A DNA stretch of 9,567 nucleotides from Victivallales bacterium (GTDB taxonomy: Bacteria > Verrucomicrobiota > Lentisphaeria > Victivallales > UBA1829). Positions 1-8,675 of the stretch are shown in pieces (position 1 is the stretch's first letter; each line of letters starts with the position of its first letter). The notes beneath the pieces are model-generated. The model had not been told where the DNA came from. It saw nothing but the letters and a program-made list of their open reading frames with translations, and made no database searches. The stretch covers positions 1 through 9,567 of the forward strand of contig JAEEQO010000110.1 of the NCBI GenBank assembly GCA_016285335.1, written 5' to 3'. A program made the position numbers and the translations under genes.

Positions 1-1771
1 AGAGCAGCGAGAGCAGACGGTGCACGGATTCCTCGTCGCCGAGGATGCGGTCGGGCGTCATGGCCCCGCGGTCGGGGATGATGTCCTGAAATTCGCCTTC
101 CTCGCCCTGCTGGATGGGGTCGTGGAGCGAGAACGTGCGGAGATCGGCGAGGCGGAGGCCCGTGACGGTGCGTTCGCTGAAACCGAGGTTTTCGGCGATC
201 TCGTCGTCTGTGGGCTCGCGTCCAAGCTTTTCCGCGAGTTTCATCTTGACGGATTTGATCTTGTTGATCTTGCCCGCGGACTGGACCGGGATGCGGATCA
301 CGCGCGCCTGGTTCGCGAGGGCGCGGCGCATGGACTGCTTGATCCACCATGCGGCATAGGAGCTGAACTTCGCGCCCTTGGCGGGGTCGAATTTTTCCAC
401 GGCGCGCATGAGGCCGATGTTGCCCTCGGAAATGAGGTCGAGCAGGGGCAGTCCGAGTCCCTTGAAATCGTGGGCGATCTTCACGACCAGGCGCAAGTTC
501 GCCTCGATCAGCGTGGCGCGCGCTTCGTCGTGCGAATCGTTGTCCCTGCCGTGGATCTGCGACGCCAGCACGACTTCCTGGTCCTTGGAAACGAGCGAGA
601 TCTGGCCGATATCGTGCATGTAGACCTTCATCGTGTCGTTTTTCGTGACCGGGCCGTGCTTGGCCGCGACTTTCGCGTTCTTCTTGTCGAGCTGGGGGTC
701 TTTCGACTCCTTCATGAACTTGGAAAGATCGATCTCGGAGGCGTCTTCGACGTCTTCCAGCTGGACCGGCGGCATGTCGCCGTCGAGCGAATCCGCGAGA
801 AGGTCGGCGGGCTTTTTCGCCGGGACCGCGCCGGTTTCGGCTGAAACGGCCTGGGCCGGGGTTGCCTGAACCTTGACTTTGATCTCTTTCCGTTTCGATT
901 TCGAGGCGAACAGGGATTTCTTCGCCGCAGTCTTTTTCGCGGGCGAAGCGTCCTTTTTCGTTTCGGATTGATCGGGAACGGCTTCGGTTTTGACCGGAGC
1001 CTTCTTCGCCGGGACGGCCTTCGCGGAGACGGCAGACTTTTTCGCCGTCACGGGCTTGATCTCGACCTTGACGGATGGGCTGCCGACTTCGACTTTGACC
1101 GGGGCCTTTTTCGCGGGAGCTTTTTTCGGTTCCGCCTTGACTTCGGCCTTTTTCGCGGGAGCTTTTTTCTGTTCCGCCTTGACTTCAGCCTTTTTCGCGG
1201 GAGCTTTTTTCGGTTCTGCCTTGACTTCAGCCTTTTTCGCGGGAGCTTTTTTCTGTTCCGCCTTGACTTCAGCCTTTTTCGCGGGAGCTTTTTTCGGTTC
1301 CGCCGTCTTCACGGGCGTCTTCTTCGCGACCGGTTTCACTTCCGTTTTTTTCGCCTCGATTTTCACGGGCGTCTTCTTCGCAGCCGCCTTTTGCGCGGTT
1401 TTCTTTGCCGGTTCGAGCTTGACAGCAGGCCTGAATTTTGTCTTCGCGGAAACGGTTTTGACTTCCGGTTCTTCGATCAGGACTTCCGCCCTGAACAGCT
1501 TTTTCTTCACGGGGACGGCTTTTTTTGCTTCGGCATTCTTCGCGGGAACGACTTTTTTCCCGGCAGCTTTTTTCACGGGGACGGTCTTTTTCACTTCGAC
1601 CGGCTGTTTCGGCGCGGGCGCGGGCTTCGACGAAACAGATTTGCGCGCTGCCGCCTGTTCGGATTTCCCTTTGCCGGAGGAATTTTTGCCCGGCCGGGAG
1701 GGAGCGGCGGCTTTCGCGGCTTTCCCGATGGCGGAAGCCGCTGTTTGTTTCTGTTTCGCATCATTTTTCAT
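1..1771 (-). CDS. rpoD: RpoD/SigA-family sigma-70 factor with giant basic N-terminal extension (3' end outside window)
   Basis: Promoter-recognition subunit of RNA polymerase. The leftward frame is open from an ATG at 1771-1769 to the window edge (590 codons), so region 4 (-35 recognition) is not visible. Residues 1-~320 are Lys/Ala/Pro/Val-rich and hold five 14-residue repeats at 157-226. Residues ~323-350 are acidic. Region 1.2 begins near D379 ([11 protein letters not shown]). Region 2 follows: ANLRLVV at ~424, the [18 protein letters not shown] core-binding stretch, then [12 protein letters not shown] with Y472, W475 and W476, the aromatic residues that melt the -10 element. Region 3 follows ([14 protein letters not shown] and a finger with [12 protein letters not shown]). 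The classical region 1.1 is not recognisable; the basic/acidic extension takes its place, as in actinobacterial SigA/HrdB. The ATG at 1771 has GGAG ten bases upstream. An in-frame ATG at 1876 with AAGGGG upstream would add 35 residues of different composition and is less likely. Family assignment is firm; primary versus group 2 status needs region 4 and genome context. Confidence 0.93.
   Translation of the reverse strand, partial: MKNDAKQKQTAASAIGKAAKAAAPSRPGKNSSGKGKSEQAAARKSVSSKPAPAPKQPVEVKKTVPVKKAAGKKVVPAKNAEAKKAVPVKKKLFRAEVLIEEPEVKTVSAKTKFRPAVKLEPAKKTAQKAAAKKTPVKIEAKKTEVKPVAKKTPVKTAEPKKAPAKKAEVKAEQKKAPAKKAEVKAEPKKAPAKKAEVKAEQKKAPAKKAEVKAEPKKAPAKKAPVKVEVGSPSVKVEIKPVTAKKSAVSAKAVPAKKAPVKTEAVPDQSETKKDASPAKKTAAKKSLFASKSKRKEIKVKVQATPAQAVSAETGAVPAKKPADLLADSLDGDMPPVQLEDVEDASEIDLSKFMKESKDPQLDKKNAKVAAKHGPVTKNDTMKVYMHDIGQISLVSKDQEVVLASQIHGRDNDSHDEARATLIEANLRLVVKIAHDFKGLGLPLLDLISEGNIGLMRAVEKFDPAKGAKFSSYAAWWIKQSMRRALANQARVIRIPVQSAGKINKIKSVKMKLAEKLGREPTDDEIAENLGFSERTVTGLRLADLRTFSLHDPIQQGEEGEFQDIIPDRGAMTPDRILGDEESVHRLLSLL
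1094..1303. repeat. Five tandem 42-bp in-frame repeats inside the sigma factor gene
   Basis: Five contiguous 42-bp units (1303-1262, 1261-1220, 1219-1178, 1177-1136 and 1135-1094 in the coding direction) each encode AE(P/Q)[11 protein letters not shown]; the last ends in APVK. Neighbouring full units differ at only one to three bases. Each unit has five lysines and two glutamates, net charge about +3. The P/Q position alternates P-Q-P-Q-P, so an 84-bp pair may be the duplicated element. Because 42 is divisible by three, copy-number change keeps the frame. There are no spacers, so this is not a CRISPR array. The near identity at synonymous sites suggests recent expansion or homogenisation. Confidence 0.95.
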
Positions 1772-1907
1772 CGAAAAAAGACTCCGGTGATTTGTTTTCC
1801 CGCAATGGACTGCTATATTGATATACGGCGGCCGTTTTTCTGCCCGGCCTCGTGTTGCCGGACAGGAACCAAACATGCAGGATGTACCCCTTGATAAAAA
1901 AACAAGT
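1772..1907 (-). promoter_or_regulatory. Leader of the sigma factor gene with two candidate translation starts
   Basis: If transcription starts about seven bases after the leftward -10 box, the message has a leader of ~135 bases before the ATG at 1771. It contains a GC hairpin with stem arms CCGGC (1844-1848) and GCCGG (1857-1861) and an 8-base loop, without a following U tract, and a small AT inverted repeat TATATTGATATA at 1814-1825. Two ribosome binding sites can be proposed: GGAG at 1785-1782, ten bases before the ATG at 1771, and GGGG at 1890-1887, ten bases before an in-frame ATG at 1876. No known riboswitch motif is recognised. Confidence 0.35.
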
Positions 1908-1918
1908 GCATATATTAT
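1891..1918 (+). promoter_or_regulatory. Sigma-70 promoter candidate for mfd
   Basis: TTGATA (1891-1896), a 16-base spacer, then TATTAT (1913-1918), five of six matches at the -10. The predicted start near 1925 leaves a leader of ~25 bases before the mfd ATG at 1950. It overlaps face to face with the leftward promoter of the sigma gene, so the two are unlikely to be occupied by polymerase at the same time. Confidence 0.5.
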
Positions 1919-1942
1919 ACTTCCTAAATAGAAAAAAGGCAA
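1914..1942 (-). promoter_or_regulatory. Sigma-70 promoter candidate for the sigma factor gene
   Basis: Reading leftward, TTGCCT (1942-1937) is followed after 17 bases by a perfect TATAAT (1919-1914). The -35 box matches the consensus at four of six positions and the spacer is ideal. It lies in the AT-richer gap between the divergent genes, the expected place. Its -10 box overlaps the -10 box of the rightward promoter, and its -35 box covers the putative mfd ribosome binding site. Confidence 0.6.
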
Positions 1943-1949
1943 GCGTGAA

Positions 1950-4900
1950 ATGATAAAAAGAACATGGAAAAGCACATTTTTTAAATTAATATCGAAAGCA
2001 AATGAAGCGCACAGACGCTTCGGTCCCATGGAATCCGACATGGCGCCGATCGCGCTGCTCCGCCTGATCTGCGGTGGTCTTTCATCGTCCGGCAAGACCC
2101 CGAAAACGAAGCCGAAACGCGGCGCGGAAGATGCCGCGACCGCCCCGGAAACATTGAAAAAAAGCACATCCGGCGCGCCGGGCGGAAAACGTCCGTTTTT
2201 TTATGTGACGGCGTCGCAGTCCCGCGCGGAACAATGCCGCGACGACCTGACCGCCTGGGCGGAAGTCGCGGGCCGCGAGCTGACCACGCACATGCTGCCG
2301 GACGGTTCGACGCGCCGGCAGAGCCTGCTGCAATCGGATTCCCCGCGCGCCGAGGCGCTGCATCGTCTTCTGCTTGACCCGCCGGACGTCTTTTTCGGGT
2401 CCGTCACGAGCCTGACGTCGCCCGCGCCTGTGCCGCGTCTGATGCGGGAGAGCGAACTGGAACTGAAGGTCGGCGCGGAATTGGACCTGATGGTGCTCGC
2501 GGAGCGTCTGGTCGAAATGGGCTATGACGACGAAGTCGAGGTCGGCATGCCCGGCGAGTTTGCGCGGCGCGGCGGCCTGATCGACATTTTTTCCTCCTCG
2601 GAGGCGATGCCGGCCCGCGTGGAGTTTTTCGGCGACACCATCGAAAGCATCCGGCTCTTCCGTCCCGATACCCAGCTGTCGAGCGGCAAGGTGGACTCCT
2701 ACCGCGTGATCCTGCGGTCCGGGTCAGGCGGCGACGCGGTCATGATGAACGGGACGGAGGCCGCATCCGGTCCGGCGTCCGACTATCTGCTGGAAGGCGG
2801 CTTCGTGCTGGTGGAGGAGGTGCCGGGCGAGATACGGACGCATCTGGACCGCTACGGCACGCCGGAAGAGTCGGCACAATGGGCGGAGTTCGAGGCGAAA
2901 CTGCGCGCGGAGGGGCGTCTGGTCGCGTTCGAGGACGCCGCCGGCGCGGCGGAGACGGAAAATGGCCCGTGCGAGGTCTTCCCGTGCTACTCCACCGGAC
3001 GCGACGCGATGGCGGCCGCCGCGGGGCACGAGTTCGCCGCGGAACGCGAGAACGGCGAGTCGCTTGACCAGGCGTTTTCGGTGCTGGCGCAGCAGCTGAC
3101 CGCGAGCCGGATCCGCCAGTGGGTCGAGGAGAAAACGCGCGTGGCACTGCTTGTGGGGCCGGATTCCGACCCGCATCAGGTGCGCCGCTGGATCCTGGAC
3201 CATGACCTGTGCGAAAACGACCTGCTGACCATCGAGGAGGGCGCTGTCCCGTGCGGTTTCTTCCTGCCGAAGGAAAAGCTCGCGGTCCTGACCATCCGCG
3301 AGCTGTTCGCCCTGCCGTACCGACGCCGCAGCATGGCGCACGAGCTTCAGATCGAGGACGACACGCCGGCGACCGAGGCGTCTCCGCATGAGGATGCCGC
3401 GGGCATCATTTCCGCCGGGGACCTGGAGGAGGGCGACTACGCGGTCCACCTGAACTACGGCATTTGCCGGTATCATGGGCTGGAGGTGATGGATGCCGCC
3501 GGGGCGCGCGTGGAGATGATCCGGCTGGAGTTCGGCGACGACATGATGCTGCGGATCCCGGTGCGTCAGGCGCATCTGGTGACGCGTTACGTCGGCTCGA
3601 AAAACACGCGCATCACGCTCAGCCGTATCAATTCCAAGCGATGGGAGAAGGCGTGCGACGAGGCGCGTCATTCCGTTCAGAACCTCGCGTTCGAAATGCT
3701 CAGGATCCAGGCGATGCGCATGAAGCAGTCCGGCACGGCGTTTCCCGCGGACGAGCCCGAACAGGCGCTGTTCGAACAGGCGTTCCCGTTCAAGGAGACC
3801 CCGGACCAGCTGCGCGCCGCCGCCGAGATCAAGGCGGACATGGAGTCGGCGCGCCCGATGGACCGTCTGTTGTGCGGCGACGTGGGTTACGGCAAGACCG
3901 AACTGGCGATGCGGGCGGCGTGCAAGTGTGCGCTTTCCGGGCGGCAGGTGGCGATGCTGGTGCCGACGACCGTGCTGGCGCAGCAGCATTATTTCTCGTT
4001 CCTGGAGCGATTCGCCGGGACCGGGATCGTGATCGAACAGCTTTCCCGCTTCAAAACGAAGCCGGAACAGCAGAAGATTCTGGAACGCCTCCGGCGCGGC
4101 CGGATCGACATCGTGATCGGCACGCACCGCCTGGTGCAGAAAGACGTTTCGTTCAGGGACCTCGGGCTCGTCATCATCGACGAGGAACAGCGCTTCGGCG
4201 TGCTGAACAAGGACTACCTGAAACGCCTCCGCGCCACCGTGGACGTGCTGACCATGACCGCCACGCCCATCCCGCGCACGCTCCATATGTCGCTGTCCGG
4301 CATCCGCGACCTCAGCACGCTGATGAACGCGCCGGTGAACCGCCTTCCCATCCGCACCGTTTTCGCACAATACGATCAGAACATGGTGCGCGTGGCGATC
4401 GAACGCGAGCTGAACCGCGGAGGCCAGGTGTACTACCTGCACAACCGCGTGAAGACGATCGACACCGCCGCGCTCGAGATCGGCGCGATGTTCCCGGATG
4501 TCCCGCTCGGGATCGCCCACGGCCAGATGGACAAGGCCGAGCTCGAGGACGTCATGACGTCGTTCATCGAGGGGAAGACGAAGATCCTGGTCTGCACCTC
4601 CATCATCGAATCCGGCATCGACATCCCGAACGCGAACACCATCATCATCGAGCGCGCCGACCGCTTCGGACTCGCCGAACTCTACCAGCTGCGCGGCCGC
4701 GTGGGACGCTGGGTGCGGCAGGCGTACGCGTACCTCTTCCTGCCGAAGGACGGCATCCTGACCGGGGACGCCCGCAAGCGCATCGCCGCCATCCGCCGCT
4801 ACACACACCTCGGCGCGGGGTTCCAGCTGGCGATGAGCGACCTGGAGATCCGCGGCGCGGGCAACATCCTGGGCGAGGAGCAGAGCGGCCAGATCAACGC

Positions 4901-5408
4901 CGTCGGATTCCATCTGTACTGCACGCTTCTGCGCGACTGCGTGGCGATGTTCAAGGGCGAGAAGCTCCCGACCGCGCCGGACTGCGAGCTTTACCTCGAT
5001 TTCCTGAGTTTCGCAGTCGAGCCGCCGCCGGGCAGGATCGCCGCCGGGATCCCGCTCGACTACATCGACTCCCCGCGCATGCGGCTGCACTGCTACCGCC
5101 GGCTCGCGATGTTCACTGCCGAAAGCGACCTCGATGCGTTTGCGTCCGAGCTGCGCGACCGTTTCGGCCCGGTCCCGGCGGAGGTCGACCATCTCCTGCA
5201 GACGTGCCGTATCCGGCTGGCCGCGGCGGCTGCCGGCATCACGAACGTGACCTGCCGCGACAACCTCGTCTATCTGGAGAAAAACAAGCGCATGCTCCGG
5301 CGCGACGGCTTGATCCCCGCGATCCTGCCGAGCCTGACGCCCGCGCAGAAACTGAAACTGGTCCTGCGGACCGTGCGGGAGTTCATCCCGCTGGCGGAAC
5401 AGGACTGA
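1950..5408 (+). CDS. mfd: Transcription-repair coupling factor Mfd
   Basis: DNA translocase that displaces RNA polymerase stalled at lesions and recruits UvrA for nucleotide excision repair. The 1152 residues match the usual length (E. coli 1148). Residues ~82-350 are the UvrB-homology module ([24 protein letters not shown] at ~202, [13 protein letters not shown]). Residues ~485-560 are the CarD-like RNA polymerase interaction domain ([18 protein letters not shown]). The RecG-like motor follows: GDVGYGKTE Walker A at 643-651 (K649, T650), DEEQ at 744-747, TATPIPRTL at 770-778, QLRGRVGR at 913-920. The translocation motif [18 protein letters not shown] lies at ~954 and the D7 autoinhibitory domain at the C-terminus. 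Residues ~45-81, between the first helix and first strand, are a Lys/Ala/Pro-rich low-complexity insertion. The start at 1950 is preceded by AAGG (1936-1939), a weak site; ATG at 2028 lacks any. The gene is transcribed away from the sigma gene and is followed after 38 bases by the macrodomain gene with no terminator between. Confidence 0.97.
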   Translation: MIKRTWKSTFFKLISKANEAHRRFGPMESDMAPIALLRLICGGLSSSGKTPKTKPKRGAEDAATAPETLKKSTSGAPGGKRPFFYVTASQSRAEQCRDDLTAWAEVAGRELTTHMLPDGSTRRQSLLQSDSPRAEALHRLLLDPPDVFFGSVTSLTSPAPVPRLMRESELELKVGAELDLMVLAERLVEMGYDDEVEVGMPGEFARRGGLIDIFSSSEAMPARVEFFGDTIESIRLFRPDTQLSSGKVDSYRVILRSGSGGDAVMMNGTEAASGPASDYLLEGGFVLVEEVPGEIRTHLDRYGTPEESAQWAEFEAKLRAEGRLVAFEDAAGAAETENGPCEVFPCYSTGRDAMAAAAGHEFAAERENGESLDQAFSVLAQQLTASRIRQWVEEKTRVALLVGPDSDPHQVRRWILDHDLCENDLLTIEEGAVPCGFFLPKEKLAVLTIRELFALPYRRRSMAHELQIEDDTPATEASPHEDAAGIISAGDLEEGDYAVHLNYGICRYHGLEVMDAAGARVEMIRLEFGDDMMLRIPVRQAHLVTRYVGSKNTRITLSRINSKRWEKACDEARHSVQNLAFEMLRIQAMRMKQSGTAFPADEPEQALFEQAFPFKETPDQLRAAAEIKADMESARPMDRLLCGDVGYGKTELAMRAACKCALSGRQVAMLVPTTVLAQQHYFSFLERFAGTGIVIEQLSRFKTKPEQQKILERLRRGRIDIVIGTHRLVQKDVSFRDLGLVIIDEEQRFGVLNKDYLKRLRATVDVLTMTATPIPRTLHMSLSGIRDLSTLMNAPVNRLPIRTVFAQYDQNMVRVAIERELNRGGQVYYLHNRVKTIDTAALEIGAMFPDVPLGIAHGQMDKAELEDVMTSFIEGKTKILVCTSIIESGIDIPNANTIIIERADRFGLAELYQLRGRVGRWVRQAYAYLFLPKDGILTGDARKRIAAIRRYTHLGAGFQLAMSDLEIRGAGNILGEEQSGQINAVGFHLYCTLLRDCVAMFKGEKLPTAPDCELYLDFLSFAVEPPPGRIAAGIPLDYIDSPRMRLHCYRRLAMFTAESDLDAFASELRDRFGPVPAEVDHLLQTCRIRLAAAAAGITNVTCRDNLVYLEKNKRMLRRDGLIPAILPSLTPAQKLKLVLRTVREFIPLAEQD

Positions 5409-5434
5409 AAATCTGCTTTTTTGGAATTGAAAGA

Positions 5435-5440
5435 AGGAGG
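5435..5440 (+). promoter_or_regulatory. Strong ribosome binding site fixing the macrodomain start
   Basis: AGGAGG, perfectly complementary to the canonical anti-Shine-Dalgarno, lies six bases before ATG 5447. The same frame is open far upstream inside mfd, so this site together with homology decides that translation starts at 5447 and that there is no fusion with the upstream open frame. Confidence 0.85.
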
Positions 5441-5446
5441 CCCGCC

Positions 5447-5974
5447 ATGAAAATGACCGCCGTGCTGAACGACATCACGAAACTGGACGTGGACGCCATC
5501 GTCAACGCCGCGAACTGTTCCCTGCTGGGCGGCGGGGGCGTCGACGGCGCCATTCACCGCGCCGCCGGACGGCGTCTCTACGAAGCCTGTCTCAAATTCG
5601 GCGGCTGCAAGACCGGCGAGGCGCGCATCACGCCCGGATTCGATCTGCCCGCGCGGTTCGTGATCCATACGCCCGGCCCGGTGTGGCGCGGCGGCGGTCG
5701 CGGCGAACCCGAGCTGCTGCGTTCGTGCTACCTGAACTCGCTGACACTGGCCGAGGAGAACGCCTGCCGCGTCGTGGCGTTCCCCGGCATCAGCATCGGC
5801 GTGTACGGCTACCCGCTGGAGCCCGCCGTGAAGATCGCCGTGGGCACGGTCGGCGCGTGGACCGGGAACCTGCCGGAGGAGGTCATCTTCTGCGCGTTCT
5901 CCGAACCCGTGCTGGAGGCGTATCAGCGCGTGCTGGATGAATTCTTTATCGCAAACGGGGAGCGGACTGTATGA
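5447..5974 (+). CDS. ymdB: Macrodomain protein, O-acetyl-ADP-ribose deacetylase / ADP-ribosyl hydrolase (YmdB/MacroD type)
   Basis: A 175-residue single-domain macro protein (E. coli YmdB 177). Known relatives hydrolyse O-acetyl-ADP-ribose and remove mono-ADP-ribose from acidic side chains, in the cytoplasm. Visible motifs: NDITKL at 8-13, VDAIVNAAN at 15-23, the [10 protein letters not shown] loop at 28-37 with N23 and D33 at the positions of YmdB N25 and D35 (catalytic/ADP-ribose contacts), IHTPGPVW, and the second binding loop SIGVYGYP at 116-123. Compared with YmdB, the first motif has Asn in place of the usual Gly (GDIT), and the second loop reads ISIGVYG rather than ISTGVYG. The gene follows mfd by 38 bases. 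Its TGA overlaps the ATG of the next gene (ATGA), so the two are likely translationally coupled. Substrate in this organism is unknown. Confidence 0.93.
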   Translation: MKMTAVLNDITKLDVDAIVNAANCSLLGGGGVDGAIHRAAGRRLYEACLKFGGCKTGEARITPGFDLPARFVIHTPGPVWRGGGRGEPELLRSCYLNSLTLAEENACRVVAFPGISIGVYGYPLEPAVKIAVGTVGAWTGNLPEEVIFCAFSEPVLEAYQRVLDEFFIANGERTV

Positions 5975-8598
5975 AATTGGCGACTCGGATTGTCCTGTAC
6001 TGTTCCGCCGCTTTTCTGCCGGTCGCCCCGGTCTGCATGGCCGATGATGCGCCCGTTGCGCCCGCCACGCCGGATATCGCGATCCCCGCCGAACTGCCGC
6101 AGGGGCATCCGCGCATCTACGCGTTCGAGTCGGACCGCGAAAATCTCCTGAAAAAGATCCGCGAAAACCAATGGGCGGGCGACATGTATGCACGACTCGA
6201 ACGTGAGGTGAGGCCGTACGTGGAACGTCATAAAAACGACCCGGACTGGATCGTCGGACGGTTGCGGATGAACTGGACGGACGGCAGACGCCACACGGTT
6301 TTCCACGCGAAAAATAACGCGCTCCCGCTGGCGGAGCGGTCCGGCAACGCGAAGTATCCGACCGTGAGGCTGGCCGCCGGGCGCGTCGGCAACGGAACGG
6401 AGCAGAAGATCGAGGACCTGATCCCGTTCGACGACGGCGACCTGAAGCTGATGCGCGACGGCAAGCAGGTCGATGTGCCGTCCGACGAGTCCGGGCTGGC
6501 GTTCGAGAACGAAAACATGACGATCCTGAACCTGGCGCTGCGGGCGGCCATCGTGTATTATTTCAGCGGCGACGAGGCGCATGCGAAGTTCGCGGCGGAC
6601 ATCCTGTGGGTGTTCGTGCGCGGCGCGGCGCAACAGGAGCAGATCAACCCGGAGGACACCGCGCCGAACGAAAAAGGCGAGGTCAGTTCGCACGGTTTTC
6701 TGAGCTACGAGACGCTCGGCGACGGGCGGCGCTACATTGCCGTGCCGCTGATCTACGACTTCATCTATCCGTACCTCGACCGCGTGTATTTCGAATCGGA
6801 CGAGTTCAGAAATGGCCGCAAAGTCGGGCAGGGGGCGCTGTGGGCGCCGGGCCATCCGCAGGGCAAAAAGTGGGCGTTCGAACAGTTTCAGATCATGTTT
6901 CAGAAGATGGTCGAGAACAAGATCTCGCGAGGCGGCGGTCTGCTCGGAAACTGGAACCTGAACGAGCATCTGTGCGCCATCCCGTACACGCTGGCGATGG
7001 ACGATGACGCGGACATGCCCCGCGGCAAAGGGCGGCGGTATTATCTTGATCAGCTGTTGAACCGCACGACGCCCGGAAACGGCGCGTACAAGGATGTGAT
7101 CGCGGCCAATCTGCAGCCCGATACCGGACTGTGGCCGGAACCGCCCGCGGGGTACGGACAGGGCTCCGTCCAGCAGCTTGTGCAGTTCGGCTGGATGTAC
7201 GACCGGCAGGGGATCCACGTGCTGGACGATCAGCCTCTGCTGATGAAAGGCGCGTGCGCGTTCCCGCAGGTGGCGTTTCCGAACGGGCGTTCGACGGCCT
7301 GGGGCGACGGCAGTTACGCGGCGATGTACACGCTTCAGGCGGAGCTGATGATCGCGTATGCGCGGGCGAAAGGCGATCGCGCGCTGGAGGAGACGTTCAC
7401 CTCGATGCTGAACTTCGCGGGCGGACGCGAGTTCAGCGGCGACCTGTGGCTGCCGCTCTTCGCGTTCGTGCCGGAGCTCGCGCCGACCTCGGCGAAACCG
7501 GCCATCCCGCGCGTGTCGTTCAGCCCGGCCCACGCGCTCCTGATGGGGCGTTCGTTCAGCTCGACGGGACGGCCGGAAGACGCGCTGGCGTACAGCGTGT
7601 ACGGGTTTTCGGAGAAGTCGGGGCATTACCACGAAAACGGCCTGGCGATGGAGCTGTACGGCGGCGGGCATATCCTCGGATGCGATTTCGGGGCGGGGCC
7701 GAACTACTGGCACATCCAGCACCGGATGTTCAACCGGATGGCCGTGGGGCACAACACCGTGGTCGTGAACGGTGCGGAGATCGGTTCGAAGGACTATCTG
7801 CCGCTCAGAATCAATCTCGCCGACCCGATGCCCGTGCCGGGCGAAGAACCGAAGCCGGGAAAGTCGGAAAAATACCAGTTTTCCGATGTTTCGACGACCT
7901 TGAACCTGAAAACGCTGAAGGCGGAACTGCGGCGTGTGAATGCCATCGTGCGGACCTCGCCGAAGACCGGGTTCTACATCGACATCTTCCGTGTGAGAAT
8001 GCTGGAGGGCGAGGGAAGGACATTCGACTACCTCTACCACAACCTCGGGACGGGATTTAAGTACGAAATGGACGGCGGCAGGGAGATTTCTCCGTTCGAT
8101 CCTGCATCCGGGTTCGGCTACGATTTCCTGAAGAACGTGCACGGCATGGAGGGAACAGGCGCGGTCAAGGGGAGCTTCGACGTTGGGAAGGACGGCCTGA
8201 AGATGAATGTCTTCATCCCGGCAAGCGATCTCCGGCGCGAGTTCTACGCGGCGGAATCGCCCGCGAACTTCCGGTATTTCGACGGTTTCTTCAGGGAGAA
8301 GCCCGTGCCGACGCTGATGATCCGCCGGACGGACGCCCATGCATGGGACCAGCCGTTCGTCGTGGTCTACGAGCCGGTCCGTGTGGACGATGGCGGCCCG
8401 CATGTTTCCTCGGTAAACGTTTTTTGGGATACCCCCACATCCAACGCGCTTGTTACGCCTCCCGACGGGCAGGTCATACTGGATATCCGTCTGGACGACG
8501 GAAGCATATATTATATCACCTGTACCGCAGGGAAAGAACCGGACGGTTCGGACGGGACATTCAGTGTCATGTCCGATTTGCCCTTCCTTCGGCGGTGA
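5971..8598 (+). CDS. Secreted heparinase II/III-like polysaccharide lyase family protein
   Basis: An 875-residue exported protein. A signal peptide is visible: basic n-region, hydrophobic core at ~7-21, likely cleavage after A24 (CMA|DD); there is no lipobox. Residues ~40-500 look like the helical (alpha/alpha) toroid of uronic-acid lyases, with GNWNLNEH at 326-333 and [12 protein letters not shown] around Y395. From ~515 comes the heparinase II/III-type beta-sandwich: [16 protein letters not shown] from H552, [10 protein letters not shown] at 571-580, and [12 protein letters not shown] at 590-601, the family's AHNTVxVDG-like signature. By analogy with PL12/15/17/21 enzymes, candidate catalytic residues are N331 or H333, Y395, and H552 or H554; this is inference. 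The substrate (glycosaminoglycan, alginate, ulvan-like or other) and the PL family number cannot be read here. GGGGAG lies eight bases before the start, inside the macrodomain gene. No sulfatase, transporter or regulator for polysaccharide use is adjacent. The last ~150 bases are more AT-rich than the rest. Confidence 0.85.
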   Translation: MKLATRIVLYCSAAFLPVAPVCMADDAPVAPATPDIAIPAELPQGHPRIYAFESDRENLLKKIRENQWAGDMYARLEREVRPYVERHKNDPDWIVGRLRMNWTDGRRHTVFHAKNNALPLAERSGNAKYPTVRLAAGRVGNGTEQKIEDLIPFDDGDLKLMRDGKQVDVPSDESGLAFENENMTILNLALRAAIVYYFSGDEAHAKFAADILWVFVRGAAQQEQINPEDTAPNEKGEVSSHGFLSYETLGDGRRYIAVPLIYDFIYPYLDRVYFESDEFRNGRKVGQGALWAPGHPQGKKWAFEQFQIMFQKMVENKISRGGGLLGNWNLNEHLCAIPYTLAMDDDADMPRGKGRRYYLDQLLNRTTPGNGAYKDVIAANLQPDTGLWPEPPAGYGQGSVQQLVQFGWMYDRQGIHVLDDQPLLMKGACAFPQVAFPNGRSTAWGDGSYAAMYTLQAELMIAYARAKGDRALEETFTSMLNFAGGREFSGDLWLPLFAFVPELAPTSAKPAIPRVSFSPAHALLMGRSFSSTGRPEDALAYSVYGFSEKSGHYHENGLAMELYGGGHILGCDFGAGPNYWHIQHRMFNRMAVGHNTVVVNGAEIGSKDYLPLRINLADPMPVPGEEPKPGKSEKYQFSDVSTTLNLKTLKAELRRVNAIVRTSPKTGFYIDIFRVRMLEGEGRTFDYLYHNLGTGFKYEMDGGREISPFDPASGFGYDFLKNVHGMEGTGAVKGSFDVGKDGLKMNVFIPASDLRREFYAAESPANFRYFDGFFREKPVPTLMIRRTDAHAWDQPFVVVYEPVRVDDGGPHVSSVNVFWDTPTSNALVTPPDGQVILDIRLDDGSIYYITCTAGKEPDGSDGTFSVMSDLPFLRR

Positions 8599-8675
8599 AC
8601 GGGAGGTTTCCTGTGCGCGCTGAACGAGTTTCAGGCGTAACGGAAGATCAGAAAAAGGGGAGAAAGGGTGAACAC

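Noticed and set aside
20..844. A 274-codon rightward open frame at the left edge.
   Set aside because: Antisense of sigma regions 1.2-3, which are strongly conserved on the other strand.
1094..1303. CRISPR array.
   Set aside because: The 42-bp units are directly adjacent with no spacers and are in frame with a coding sequence.
1094..1303. Programmed -1 frameshifting at the AAAAAAG runs in each repeat.
   Set aside because: The heptamer is not in the phase needed for tandem slippage (it reads AAA AAA G in the coding frame), and the A runs are only six long, short for transcriptional slippage.
968..1894. Rightward open frames full of Phe/Gly/Ala or Phe/Arg repeats (also 990-1790), resembling a repetitive membrane or structural protein.
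   Set aside because: They are the antisense reading of the Lys-rich sigma factor repeats (AAA/AAG codons read as TTT/CTT). The opposite strand has a clear conserved protein in frame.
1840..1911. A short leader peptide frame starting with ATG at 1911 upstream of the sigma gene.
   Set aside because: The ATG lies between the -10 box and the expected transcription start, has no ribosome binding site and would probably not be transcribed.
2724..5192. An 822-codon leftward open frame opposite mfd.
   Set aside because: Antisense frame kept open by high GC3 bias; Arg/His/Val/Asp-rich with no domain, and fully covered by the conserved Mfd coding sequence.
3464..5974. An 836-codon open frame ending with the macrodomain, suggesting a fusion.
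   Set aside because: The part before 5447 is the out-of-frame reading of mfd (Arg/Ala/Gly/His-rich). The macrodomain has its own AGGAGG site and start with the family's normal N-terminus.
8603..8660. Terminator directly after the heparinase-like gene.
   Set aside because: Only a trivial AGG/CCT pairing is visible and no T tract follows; the convincing inverted repeats lie further on at 8676-8722.
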